Below, piece after piece: positions 55,674 through 64,000 of a stretch of DNA of 64,000 bases. Position numbers and translations under genes: made by a program. Under the pieces are notes generated by a model that saw nothing but the letters and a program-made list of their open reading frames with translations, did not search any database and was not told where the DNA came from. This stretch comes from Massilia sp. Mn16-1_5 (GTDB lineage Bacteria > Pseudomonadota > Gammaproteobacteria > Burkholderiales > Burkholderiaceae_D), in contig NZ_PPXQ01000007.1 in assembly GCF_004798585.1 (NCBI RefSeq), forward strand, positions 1-64,000, given 5' to 3'. Each line of letters starts with the position of its first letter. Position 1 is the first letter of the stretch.

Positions 55674-57818
55674 ATGCAGCATGCATCCACCCGTACTCCT
55701 TCCGCCGCCCTTGGACGCGTGGCGGCAATGACCCTGATCGCCGCCGCGGTCCTGACCGCCTGCGGTGGCGGCGGTGGCGATCCTGGCGCCGTGCCGGCCA
55801 AGTCCGGCAACACGGGCAGCACCGGCACCGATACCGGTACAGGTACCGGCAGCACCGGCAGCACCGGTACCGGCAGCACCGTCACGGCCCAGGCCAAGGT
55901 TGCCGTGACCATGGTCGACGGTTCCGGCGCCGCGATCAACAGCCTGTCGGGCGGGCAGAGCGCCACGCTGAAAGCGACCGTGCTGACCCCGGCCGGCAAG
56001 CCGGCCGCCAACGCGATCGTCCAGTTCGCGACCGCGAACCAGGACATGCTGGTCTTCACGCCCGGCACCGGCTCGGCCCTGACCGATGCCAACGGCGTGG
56101 CCGTGGTCTCGGTCAAGCCGGCCAGCTTCACCACGGCGGGTGCGGTCGCGGTCAGCGCGACCTCGGTCGTCGAAGGCACGACCGGCAGCAGCGGCGTCAA
56201 CATCACCATCGGTGCGGCCCCGCTGACGGTGGGCGCGCTGGCCTTCTCGCCGGCGCCGAGCGGCACCCTGCCGGCCTTCAGCACCGTGGCGCTGAAGATC
56301 CCCGTCACCAGCGGCGGCCAGCCTGCGGGCGTCTCGACCGGCCTGGTGCTGAGCTCGCAGTGCGTGGGCGACGGCACCGCCACCCTGGTGCAGGGCGCGA
56401 TGAGCGGCGGCGTGCAGCTGGCCACCTATACCAACAACGGCTGCGTGCGCGGACGCGACACGATCACCGCCGCGATCGGCAACTCGAGCCAGACCATCGG
56501 CATCGACGTCGGTGCGGCCAACATCGGCACCGTGAAGTTCTCGGGCAGCAGCCTGGCGGGCACTTCGATCGTGCTCAAGGGCTCGGGCGGCGAAGGCCGT
56601 TCGGAATCGGCGCAACTGACTTTCCAGGTGGTCGACCAGCAGGGCAACGGCCTGGCCGGCGTCGACGTCGACTTCAGCGCCACCACGAATACCGGCGGCC
56701 TCACCGTGAGCCCGGCGCGCGCCACCACCGACGCCTCCGGCAACGTCGTCGCCACGGTCTCGTCGGGCACGATCCCGACCCCGGTGCGCGTGATCGCTAG
56801 CGCGCGCCGCAATGGCGTCAGCATCACCGGTTTGTCCGATGCGCTGACGGTCTCGACCGGCCTGCCGATCCAGAAATCGATGTCGATGAGCGTCGGCCGC
56901 TACAACATCGAAGGCGGCGACTACGACGGCGAGACCACGCCGGTCACGGTCATGCTGGCCGACCAGTACGGCAATCCGGTCTCGGACAACACCGCGATCA
57001 ACTTCGTGACCGAAGGCGGTTCCATCGGCAGCGCCGCGCGCGGCGGCTGCACCACCCTCAACGGCGCCTGCTCGGTCGACCTGCGCAGCCAGGACTTCCG
57101 CCCGGCCGATGGCCGTGTCACCCTGCTTTCCTACGTGCAGGGTGTCGAGACCTTCACCGACGTCAACGGCGACGGCCAGTACAGCTGCAGCAACTGGACC
57201 TCGGGCGATGCCACCGTGCCAGCAAGCTACCGTCAGCTGGTCGACACCTGCGTGTCGGGCGGCGAGCCGTTCGAGGACCTCGGCGACGCTTTCCTCGACA
57301 CCAATATCGACGGCAGCTACAACGGCGCCGCAGGCGACCTGCCGTTCCCGTACGGCCATGCCAGCTATGCCGCCAGCGGCAACGGCAAGTGGGGCATGAA
57401 CTACATCCGCAAGTCGGTGGAAGTGGTGTTCAGCGGCTCCTTCGCCCAGGTGACGCGCCAGGTGTGGACGGGCAGCGCATGGCGCGACTGGACCGCCAAC
57501 GATGGCAACGCGTCGGTCATCACCCTGCCAAGCACTGCCAATAGCTGCAGCGACGGCCAGCTGGTCGTGCGCGTGACCGACAAGAACAACAACCCGATGC
57601 CGTATGACACCACGCTGTCGGTCGAGCCGGGCAGCAACGTCAGCGTGCCGGCGGTTTCGCCGGACAAGATTGCCTCGACCAATCTGCGCGGCGGTACCTA
57701 CCATTACCTGTCCATCAAGCCGAACAAGAGCGATGCCGCTTGCGTCGGCGGCTCGTTTACACTCCAGATCAAGACGCCAAAGGGTAATATCACACCGTTT
57801 ACGTTTACCACTAACTGA
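55674..57818 (+). CDS. Secreted lipoprotein with Ig-like (Big_1-type) domains
   Basis: The 714-residue protein has lipobox AAVLTAC followed by GGGGGD and a Gly/Ser/Thr-rich spacer ([17 protein letters not shown]). Several immunoglobulin-like domains of the invasin/Big_1 type follow, recognisable from [18 protein letters not shown] with [14 protein letters not shown], and [20 protein letters not shown] with [16 protein letters not shown]. The C-terminal half has several Cys residues and a Ca2+-like loop (DVNGDGQYS). It is probably surface-exposed. It sits between pilQ and aroK-aroB and could be an adhesin or a pilus-associated protein; this is inference. Confidence 0.8.
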   Translation: MQHASTRTPSAALGRVAAMTLIAAAVLTACGGGGGDPGAVPAKSGNTGSTGTDTGTGTGSTGSTGTGSTVTAQAKVAVTMVDGSGAAINSLSGGQSATLKATVLTPAGKPAANAIVQFATANQDMLVFTPGTGSALTDANGVAVVSVKPASFTTAGAVAVSATSVVEGTTGSSGVNITIGAAPLTVGALAFSPAPSGTLPAFSTVALKIPVTSGGQPAGVSTGLVLSSQCVGDGTATLVQGAMSGGVQLATYTNNGCVRGRDTITAAIGNSSQTIGIDVGAANIGTVKFSGSSLAGTSIVLKGSGGEGRSESAQLTFQVVDQQGNGLAGVDVDFSATTNTGGLTVSPARATTDASGNVVATVSSGTIPTPVRVIASARRNGVSITGLSDALTVSTGLPIQKSMSMSVGRYNIEGGDYDGETTPVTVMLADQYGNPVSDNTAINFVTEGGSIGSAARGGCTTLNGACSVDLRSQDFRPADGRVTLLSYVQGVETFTDVNGDGQYSCSNWTSGDATVPASYRQLVDTCVSGGEPFEDLGDAFLDTNIDGSYNGAAGDLPFPYGHASYAASGNGKWGMNYIRKSVEVVFSGSFAQVTRQVWTGSAWRDWTANDGNASVITLPSTANSCSDGQLVVRVTDKNNNPMPYDTTLSVEPGSNVSVPAVSPDKIASTNLRGGTYHYLSIKPNKSDAACVGGSFTLQIKTPKGNITPFTFTTN

Positions 57819-57819
57819 T

Positions 57820-59466
57820 GTGAAATCCGAAAATGTGTTTCTTGTCGGACTGATGGGGTCCGGCAAGACCACCATCGGCCGGCTCCTGGCGCGCCGGCTG
57901 AACAAGCGTTTTGTCGACTCCGACCATGCGATCGAGGCGCGTACCGGCGCCACGATCCCGTGGATCTTCGAAATCGAAGGGGAGGCGAGCTTCCGCCGGC
58001 GCGAAGCGGACATGATCCGCGAACTCACGGGCCAGCGCGGCATCGTGCTGGCCACCGGCGGCGGCGCCGTGCTCGACGCCGCCAGCCGCGCCCATCTTGC
58101 CGAACGCGGCACCGTCATTTACCTGCGCGCCGGCATCGGCAGCATCCTGCAACGCACCTCGCACGACAAGAACCGGCCGCTGCTCCAGACCGCCGATCCG
58201 CGCAAGAAGCTGGAGGAATTGCTGGCCCAGCGCGAACCCCTGTACCGCGAGATCGCGGACCTCGTCATCGATACCGGCCGACCTAACGTACAATCTATGG
58301 TTCAGACAATTTTGGACCAGCTGGACGCGCTCGAAGCAGGGCGGGCCCGGCGCGCAAGGGCGGCATCGATGAATCAAACGGCATACACCAACCTCAACGT
58401 CGAACTGGGCGAGCGCAGCTACCCGATCGCAATCGGCCCCGGCGTCATTCAGGACGCCTCTTTGCTGGCGCGCCACGTCGGCGGACATAAGGCGGCGATC
58501 GTCACCAACACGACGGTGGCGCCGCTGTACCTGGACCAAGTGGCGGCGCCGCTGCGCGCGGCCGGACGCGACGTGGTCGAGATCGTCCTGCCGGACGGCG
58601 AAGAACATAAACACTGGGGCTCGCTGATGCAGGTGTTCGACGCACTGCTGGCGAACAAATGCGACCGCAAGACCACGCTCATCGCCCTGGGCGGCGGCGT
58701 GATCGGCGATCTGACCGGCTTTGCCGCGGCCAGTTACATGCGCGGCGTGCCCTTCGTTCAAATTCCGACGACCCTGCTCGCCCAGGTCGATTCCTCGGTC
58801 GGCGGCAAGACCGGCATCAACCACCCGCTCGGCAAGAACATGATCGGCGCCTTTTACCAGCCGCGCGCGGTGCTGGCCGACACCAGCACCCTGTCAACCT
58901 TGCCCGACCGCGAGCTGTCGGCGGGCCTGGCGGAAGTGATCAAGCACGGCGCCATCCTGGACGCCGCCTTCTTCGACTGGATCGAGGCCAACATCGGCAA
59001 ACTGATGGCGCGCGATCCGCAAGCGCTGTCGCATGCGATCGCGCGTTCCTGCGAGATCAAGGCCGATGTCGTGCGCAAGGACGAGCGCGAAGGCGGCCTG
59101 CGCGCCGTGCTGAACTTCGGCCACACCTTCGGTCACGCGATCGAGGCCGGTCTCGGCTACGGCGCCTGGCTGCACGGCGAAGCCGTCGGCTGCGGCATGG
59201 TGATGGCGGCCGACCTGTCGCATCGGCTCGGCCAGATCGACGCGGCCGCCGTGGAACGCGTGCGCGCCCTGGTAAAAGCGGCGGGCCTGCCGACGGTGGC
59301 GCCGGATCTCGGCCTGGAGCGCTGGATCGAACTGATGGAAGTCGACAAGAAGAACGAGGGCGGGGCCATTAAATTCATCCTGCTCAAACCGCTGGGCAGC
59401 CCGCGCATCGCCAGCGTGCCCCAGGATCTCCTGACCGCTACCCTGGAAGCCTGCACAAAAGGATAA
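57820..59466 (+). CDS. aroKB: Fused shikimate kinase/3-dehydroquinate synthase (AroK-AroB)
   Basis: One 548-codon frame from GTG 57820 covers both enzymes. Residues 1-175 are shikimate kinase (P-loop [12 protein letters not shown], shikimate-binding [19 protein letters not shown] and ATGGGAVL, lid [11 protein letters not shown]). A linker ([12 protein letters not shown]) joins 3-dehydroquinate synthase, with NAD-binding [14 protein letters not shown] and [19 protein letters not shown] and metal-binding His in [16 protein letters not shown] 58369 with AAGGG about eight bases upstream lies at the normal AroB start, so free AroB may also be made. GTG 57820 is two bases after the lipoprotein stop, without a ribosome binding site, implying coupling. 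Both enzymes act in the aromatic amino acid pathway. Confidence 0.92.
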   Translation: MKSENVFLVGLMGSGKTTIGRLLARRLNKRFVDSDHAIEARTGATIPWIFEIEGEASFRRREADMIRELTGQRGIVLATGGGAVLDAASRAHLAERGTVIYLRAGIGSILQRTSHDKNRPLLQTADPRKKLEELLAQREPLYREIADLVIDTGRPNVQSMVQTILDQLDALEAGRARRARAASMNQTAYTNLNVELGERSYPIAIGPGVIQDASLLARHVGGHKAAIVTNTTVAPLYLDQVAAPLRAAGRDVVEIVLPDGEEHKHWGSLMQVFDALLANKCDRKTTLIALGGGVIGDLTGFAAASYMRGVPFVQIPTTLLAQVDSSVGGKTGINHPLGKNMIGAFYQPRAVLADTSTLSTLPDRELSAGLAEVIKHGAILDAAFFDWIEANIGKLMARDPQALSHAIARSCEIKADVVRKDEREGGLRAVLNFGHTFGHAIEAGLGYGAWLHGEAVGCGMVMAADLSHRLGQIDAAAVERVRALVKAAGLPTVAPDLGLERWIELMEVDKKNEGGAIKFILLKPLGSPRIASVPQDLLTATLEACTKG

Positions 59467-59470
59467 GGAC

Positions 59471-60610
59471 ATGATCGATTTCGACGCCCACCTGGCCCCG
59501 TATGCCGCGCATTCGAAGGCTTCGCGCGGACGTCGTTTTGAAGAGCCGGCGCCCGGTTCGCGCAGCCAGTTCCAGCGCGACCGCGACCGCATCATCCATT
59601 CCACGGCCTTCCGCCGCCTCGAATACAAGACGCAAGTCTTCCTGAACCACGAGGGAGACCTGTTCCGCACCCGGCTGACGCACTCGATCGAGGTCGCCCA
59701 GATCGGCCGCACGCTGGCGCGCAGCCTGCGCCTGAACGAAGACCTGGTCGAAGCCACGGCCCTCGCGCACGACCTCGGGCACACGCCTTTCGGCCACGTC
59801 GGCCAGGACGTGCTCAACGAATGCATGAAGGACTACGGCGGTTTTGAACACAACCTGCAAAGCCTGCGCGTGGTCGATCATCTGGAAGAGCACTACGGCG
59901 CTTTCGACGGCCTGAACCTGACGTTCGAGACGCGCGAAGGCATTTTGAAACACTGCTCGCTGACGAACGCGCGCAACCTCGGCCCACTGGGCCAGCGCTT
60001 CATCGACAAGACCCAGCCGAGCCTGGAGGCGCAGCTGACCAACCTGGCCGACGAAATCGCCTACAACAACCACGACATCGACGACGGCCTGCGTTCCGGC
60101 TTGCTCACGATGGAGCAGATGATGGAGGTCGAGCTGTTCGCCCGCCACCGCCGCGCCGTGGAAGCCGCGTATCCGGGCCTGCCGGGCCGGCGCGCCCTGT
60201 ACGAGACGATCCGCCTGATGATCACGGCGATGACGGCGGACCTGGTCGAGACCTCGGCCGCGCTGCTGCAGGAAGCCGCCCCGCGCAGCATCGACGATGT
60301 GCGCACCTCGAAACCCCTGATCCGCTTTTCGGACGCGATGCGCGCCGAAACGACGGCCTTGAAGCGCTTCCTGTACGCGAATCTGTACCGCCACTTCAAG
60401 GTCAACCGCATGCGCGTGAAGGCCAGCCGCATCGTGCGCGAGCTGTTCGATGCCTTCATGACGGACCCGGTGCTGTTGCCGCCGGATTATCAGGTGGCGT
60501 CGGGTGACACCATGAAGCAGGCGAGGAAGATTGCGGATTACATTGCGGGGATGACGGACCGGTATGCGATCCGCGAGCACAAGCGCATCTTCTCGCTCGA
60601 CGAGTTGTAA
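59471..60610 (+). CDS. dgt: dGTPase-like HD-domain dNTP triphosphohydrolase
   Basis: The 379-residue protein hydrolyses dNTPs to nucleosides and triphosphate; this short type is deoxyguanosinetriphosphate triphosphohydrolase-like. The N-terminal [28 protein letters not shown] and the HD metal site ([44 protein letters not shown]) are intact. It lies four bases after aroK-aroB, with AAAAGGATAAGG as the ribosome binding site. Confidence 0.95.
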   Translation: MIDFDAHLAPYAAHSKASRGRRFEEPAPGSRSQFQRDRDRIIHSTAFRRLEYKTQVFLNHEGDLFRTRLTHSIEVAQIGRTLARSLRLNEDLVEATALAHDLGHTPFGHVGQDVLNECMKDYGGFEHNLQSLRVVDHLEEHYGAFDGLNLTFETREGILKHCSLTNARNLGPLGQRFIDKTQPSLEAQLTNLADEIAYNNHDIDDGLRSGLLTMEQMMEVELFARHRRAVEAAYPGLPGRRALYETIRLMITAMTADLVETSAALLQEAAPRSIDDVRTSKPLIRFSDAMRAETTALKRFLYANLYRHFKVNRMRVKASRIVRELFDAFMTDPVLLPPDYQVASGDTMKQARKIADYIAGMTDRYAIREHKRIFSLDEL

Positions 60611-60612
60611 TC

Positions 60613-60626
60613 GGCGGTTTTCCGCC
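60613..60626 (+). terminator. Short hairpin after dgt
   Basis: GGCGG-TTTT-CCGCC lies two bases after the dgt stop. There is no U-tract, so termination may rely on the repeat further on. Confidence 0.3.
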
Positions 60627-60666
60627 AACGGGGCTGCGCCGATAGGGTAGTGGTATGGTGCGGCAC

Positions 60667-60738
60667 GTACGCGTGGGCATGCCCACCCTACGTCACGCGG
60701 CGGTTGTGCACCGTAGGGTGGGCATGCCCACGCGGTAC
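60667..60738. repeat. Palindromic intergenic repeat, copy 4
   Basis: The arms at 60667-60692 and 60712-60738 are inverted copies with one base difference in length; each contains GCGTGGGCATGCCCACCC, a compensated G-to-A/C-to-T variant of the module at 9.6 and 47.7 kb. It lies between the convergent dgt and mutY genes. Confidence 0.85.
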
Positions 60739-60764
60739 GGCGTCTGATTATCGTTGTCGTCCCA

Positions 60765-61865
60765 TTAAAACAAGCTCGGGCGAGCCAGCTCCAATAAAAG
60801 CTTCTTGACCGGCGCCGGCAGCGCCGCATCCGCAACATCATCCATCCTGACCCATACGTGTCCGGCCGGCGTCGCAGCGCGTTCGCCCAGCGTCACCTTG
60901 TGCGGATAAATATGCAGCTTGTAGTGCGTGAACACGTGAACGAGCGGCAGCAGCGCCTGCACTTCCTCGACGCTCCCCAAGGTCTGCGCGTGCGCCGCTA
61001 GCGCGATGCCGCCGTCGTGCGCAGTCGCGATGTGGACATGTCCGTCCACTTCCGGCAGCGACAATAAACCGCCCCAGATCCCGGTCCCCGCCCGCTGCTC
61101 GAGCAGCACCTCGTTATCGTGGACCACCACCAGCATGTCGGCGCGCTTTTCCGGCGTCGTCTTCTTCGGCTTACGTACCGGCAGTTCGTCGGTGCGGCCG
61201 GTGGCGTAGGCCACGCAGCGCGCTTGCAGCGGGCAGCGGCCGCAGTCGGGTTTCGAGCGCGTGCACAGCGTCGCGCCCAGGTCCATCAGGCCTTGCGTGT
61301 AGGCCTCGATGCCCTCGTCAGGCAGCAGCGCATCGGCGCGCCGCCATAGCCCTTCCTCGACGCGCTTTTCTCCCGGATAGCCCTCGACGCCGAATACGCG
61401 CGCGAACACGCGTTTGACGTTGCCATCGAGGATGGCGGCGCGGGTGCCGTTCGAAAAGGCGGTAATGGCGGCGGCGGTGGAGCGGCCGATGCCGGGCAAA
61501 TCCGCCAACAGGACCGGGTCGGCTGGAAAAACGCCGTCGTACTCGTTCACCACGCGCACCGCGCAGGCGTGCAGGTTGCGCGCGCGGGTGTAGTAACCGA
61601 GGCCGCTCCAGTGGGCCATCACGTCCTCGATCGGGCCGGCGGCGAGCGCCTGCACGGTCGGGAAGCGCTCCAGGAAGCGCGCGTAATAGCCCAGCACCGC
61701 GGCCACCTGCGTCTGCTGCAGCATGATCTCGGACAGCCAGACGCGGTAGGCGTCGCGCGTGTTCTGCCAGGGCAGCGTGTGGCGCCCGTGTGCGCGCTGC
61801 CAGTCGATGACGCCTTGCGAAAAGGTGGGATCGGCGAGGTCCTCGAACTCGGTCAAGCGTTTCAA
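60765..61865 (-). CDS. mutY: A/G-specific adenine glycosylase MutY
   Basis: MutY (366 residues) removes adenine paired with 8-oxoguanine. It starts with TTG at 61865, overlapping the dynamin stop (TTGA), with AAGGAAG upstream; no nearby ATG fits. The catalytic Glu is in LSEIMLQQTQV, the helix-hairpin-helix is LPGIGRSTAAAI with Asp in AILDGNVKRVF, and the Fe-S loop is CTRSKPDCGRCPLQARC. The C-terminal NUDIX-like domain (VLLEQRAGTGIWGGLLSLPE) recognises 8-oxoguanine. Confidence 0.96.
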   Translation of the reverse strand: MKRLTEFEDLADPTFSQGVIDWQRAHGRHTLPWQNTRDAYRVWLSEIMLQQTQVAAVLGYYARFLERFPTVQALAAGPIEDVMAHWSGLGYYTRARNLHACAVRVVNEYDGVFPADPVLLADLPGIGRSTAAAITAFSNGTRAAILDGNVKRVFARVFGVEGYPGEKRVEEGLWRRADALLPDEGIEAYTQGLMDLGATLCTRSKPDCGRCPLQARCVAYATGRTDELPVRKPKKTTPEKRADMLVVVHDNEVLLEQRAGTGIWGGLLSLPEVDGHVHIATAHDGGIALAAHAQTLGSVEEVQALLPLVHVFTHYKLHIYPHKVTLGERAATPAGHVWVRMDDVADAALPAPVKKLLLELARPSLF

Positions 61866-63781
61866 GCGGCTTCCTTCAAGGGTGTGTCATCCAGCGCGGC
61901 GGCGACGGCGCCGTTCAGGCTGGCCAGGCGCGCGCGCTGGCCGTCCAGTTCGACCTGGCTGGCCTCAAAAGCGGCGATCTTCTGCTCCAGGCTGTCGGTC
62001 GCGTCGTGGATGCGCTGAATCGACGATAAACGGTGCCGCAACTGCTCCTTGTGCTGACGGATCTGGGTCTCGAGCGGGACCATGATCACCTTCAGCCAGG
62101 ACTCGGCTTCGGCGTTCGCGGCACGGAAGCTGCGCCGCACGCTCGAGACGATCGAGTCGAAGAAACGGTCGAGCAGGGTGCTGCGGCTGCTCATGAGCAG
62201 GGTCGCGGTGCCGAACTGTTTCACATACAGCGCCTCGACGGCGTCGATCTCGTCGCGGTAGCGGCGCAGCGACAAAGGCACCGGCGGCGACAGCGTCAAA
62301 CCGTGTTCGGCCGCGAAGCCGCGCAGCATGCCGTCCATCAGGCTGCCGATCTCGGCCACCTGGGCGTCGGCCGCCTCCATGCTGGCGCGGACGTTCTCGA
62401 AGAAGCTGCGCACCGGCGCGCGCATGCCGGTCGCGAAGCGCGCCGCCTGCAGCGCCAGGCGCACCGTCTCGGCCTGGCGCGCCACGGCGCCCTGGTCGAG
62501 GATCGAATACAGCTCGGTCGAGAGTTTAGAAAAGCGCGTGCGCGCATCCTGCAGGCGCATCAGGCCGGCGTCGAAATCCTTCCGCTCGGCCTCGATGCGG
62601 CGCATCATGTGCGCCAGCACGTTCTGGTTCTTGCCGCGCAGGCTTTTCAGTTCCTGCAGCTGCTCGACCAGGCCGCGTCCGCGCGCGGCCAGCACGCTGG
62701 CCTGGGCGCCGGACAGGGCCGCCAGGTCCTCGCGCAGGGCCTTGCCGAGGATCGCCTTCTTTTGCGGGATCAGGCCATGCAGCAGGGCCGCTTCCAGGTC
62801 TCCCAGGCGGCTGCGCTCGAACAGATCCATGTCGCCCTGGATGCGTCCGACCAGGGCTTTTTGCGCCGAGACCGGATACACCTGTTCGGCATTCAAGCCC
62901 AGCTGCTGCGCCACGCTCGCCTGCTGGCGCGCGATCTCGGCTTCGTTCTGGGCCTCGCTGCGCAGCGGGTCCCACATCGCATCGATCTTGTTGAGGACCA
63001 CGATGCGGCCCGGCCCGGCGCCGATATGGGTGCGCCAGACCTCGATGTCGCTGCGCGTGACGCCGGTTTCGGCGGCCAGCACGAACAGCACCGCATGCGC
63101 GTTCGGGATCAGGTTCAGGGTCAGTTCCGGTTCGGTGCCGATCGCGTTCAGGCCCGGCGTGTCGAGGATCACCAGGCCTTGCTTCAAGAGCGGATGCGGC
63201 AGGTTGATGATGGCGTGTCTCCACTGCGAGATCTCGACCAGGCCATCCGCTCCGAGGGCGTCCGCCAGCTCGGAATTTTCCGGATCGTACAGGCCGTAGC
63301 GCTGCGCTTCCTCGGGAGAGACGCGGCGCGTCATGCTGACCTGGCGGAAGCTTTCCGTCATCCGGTCCGGGGCGTCCAGGTCGAGCGGCAGCACGGTCCA
63401 GGCCGAAGCGTCCTCGCGGTAATCGCTGGTCGACAGTTGGCGTGCGCGGGTTTCGATCGGCAGCAGGCGGATGCAGGGTTCCCAGGCGCCGTCCCACAGC
63501 AGTTCAGTCGGGCACATGGTGGTGCGGCCGGCAGCCGAGGGCAGGATGCGCTGGCCGTAGTCGGCGAAGAAGATCGCGTTGATCAGCTCGGATTTACCGC
63601 GCGAGAATTCGGCGACGAAGGCGACCGACAGGCGGTCGTCGCGCACGCGCGCCGCAGCCTGGGCCACGCGTTGGGTCGTGGCCGCGTCCGAGACGTCGAA
63701 GCTGGAGAGTGCCGCGCGGTATTCGTCCAGCGCCGCTGCGATCGAGACGCGCCAAGCGCCGTATTCCTGGATGTCGTGCAT
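61862..63781 (-). CDS. Dynamin-family GTPase
   Basis: The 639-residue protein has an N-terminal dynamin-type GTPase domain: P-loop VAFVAEFSRGKSELINAIF near residue 60, a switch Thr region (AAGRTTMCPTELLW), G3 VILDTPGLNAIG and G4 VVLNKIDAMWD. The rest is largely helical and coiled-coil, with a stretch of moderate hydrophobicity (VYPVSAQKALVG and later TATLLMSSRSTLLDRFFDSIV) but no clear TM helix. Bacterial dynamins remodel or guard membranes; the role of this group is not established. It is translationally coupled to mutY and follows mutM. Confidence 0.88.
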   Translation of the reverse strand: MHDIQEYGAWRVSIAAALDEYRAALSSFDVSDAATTQRVAQAAARVRDDRLSVAFVAEFSRGKSELINAIFFADYGQRILPSAAGRTTMCPTELLWDGAWEPCIRLLPIETRARQLSTSDYREDASAWTVLPLDLDAPDRMTESFRQVSMTRRVSPEEAQRYGLYDPENSELADALGADGLVEISQWRHAIINLPHPLLKQGLVILDTPGLNAIGTEPELTLNLIPNAHAVLFVLAAETGVTRSDIEVWRTHIGAGPGRIVVLNKIDAMWDPLRSEAQNEAEIARQQASVAQQLGLNAEQVYPVSAQKALVGRIQGDMDLFERSRLGDLEAALLHGLIPQKKAILGKALREDLAALSGAQASVLAARGRGLVEQLQELKSLRGKNQNVLAHMMRRIEAERKDFDAGLMRLQDARTRFSKLSTELYSILDQGAVARQAETVRLALQAARFATGMRAPVRSFFENVRASMEAADAQVAEIGSLMDGMLRGFAAEHGLTLSPPVPLSLRRYRDEIDAVEALYVKQFGTATLLMSSRSTLLDRFFDSIVSSVRRSFRAANAEAESWLKVIMVPLETQIRQHKEQLRHRLSSIQRIHDATDSLEQKIAAFEASQVELDGQRARLASLNGAVAAALDDTPLKEAA

Positions 63782-63807
63782 GAGGTTCTACCTGCTTTGG
63801 ATTTCGC

Positions 63808-64000
63808 CTAGCGTTGGCAGGTAGCGCAGTAAAAGGTCGACCGCTGCCCCTGTTTAATCTGGCGCACCGGCGCGCCACAGTTTCTGCAAGGCACTCCTGC
63901 ACGATCATAGACGAAATATGTCTGCTGGAAATAGCCAGATTGACCATTCACGGCAATAAAGTCTTTCAGGGTGCTGCCGCCCTGCACGATGGCGGCGGCC
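63808..64000 (-). CDS. mutM: Formamidopyrimidine-DNA glycosylase, C-terminal fragment
   Basis: The last 63 codons of MutM (Fpg) run from the window edge to TAG at 63808-63810. The segment has [19 protein letters not shown] and the zinc finger CRNCG...CATCQR (C-x2-C-x16-C-x2-C) that binds DNA at 8-oxoguanine lesions. The catalytic N-terminus is outside the window. MutM and MutY belong to the same oxidised-guanine repair system. Confidence 0.95.
   Translation of the reverse strand, partial: AAAIVQGGSTLKDFIAVNGQSGYFQQTYFVYDRAGVPCRNCGAPVRQIKQGQRSTFYCATCQR

Noticed and set aside
55644..58118. Minus-strand frame of 824 codons opposite the Ig-domain lipoprotein and aroK
   Set aside because: Its composition is typical of antisense of a GC-rich gene. 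Shikimate kinase and the lipoprotein motifs on the plus strand are decisive.

Overview
The window is GC-rich chromosomal DNA from a betaproteobacterium, most likely an Oxalobacteraceae (Massilia-like). This is an inference from protein character and gene order: tuf/rpsJ, S10-spc-alpha ribosomal operons, hemB-engB-cytochrome c4-resB-ccsB-msrPQ, lysA-lptM-cyaY, mrcA/pilMNOPQ-aroK-aroB-dgt and mutY-dynamin-mutM. No IS element, prophage, CRISPR array or rRNA gene was seen.

Layout. (1) 1-10137: the end of tuf and then rpsJ, cut off from the rest of the S10 operon by about 9.4 kb of unrelated genes. These passengers are two uncharacterised plus-strand genes, a tightly overlapping minus-strand tellurium-resistance-type operon, a palindromic repeat and a tRNA-Val(GAC). 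The operon runs terD, ATP-grasp, PRTase-TRSP, HAD phosphatase, StiP-type PRTase, CitE-like C-C lyase, terA. (2) 10138-24223: rplC to rplQ in the usual order, including secY, infA, rpmJ and rpoA, divided by promoters and hairpins at 10.0, 14.9, 21.8, 22.6 and 23.7 kb. (3) 24329-35382: an unknown small protein, DsbD, a Spy/CpxP-like periplasmic protein divergent from an OmpR-type regulator/EnvZ-type kinase pair, an RND efflux adaptor and pump, and a TonB-like proline-rich protein. (4) 35504-47660: a Tat-exported tyrosinase, hemB and engB, cytochrome c4 with System II cytochrome c maturation genes, msrPQ, an RcnB-like protein, lysA-lptM and cyaY. (5) 47813-64000: PBP1A divergent from the pilMNOPQ type IV pilus operon, an Ig-domain lipoprotein, a continuous aroK-aroB frame, dgt, and minus-strand mutM(partial)-dynamin-mutY.

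The most interesting system is the ter-type operon at 2654-9437. Its seven genes have the composition of the biosynthetic module that comparative genomics has linked to a nucleoside-like metabolite made in Ter-dependent stress responses. Here it is a minimal form with only TerD and TerA as Ter proteins, it sits inside a ribosomal protein operon, and terA carries an apparent frameshift close to its 3' end.

Other notable signals are a four-locus family of palindromic intergenic repeats (9.6, 37.4, 47.7 and 60.7 kb), a separate 101-bp MITE-like hairpin overlapping the histidine kinase stop codon, the single-frame AroK-AroB fusion with an internal ribosome binding site, a possible leader peptide overlapping the tyrosinase start, and near-identical promoters in front of the broken ribosomal operon segments.
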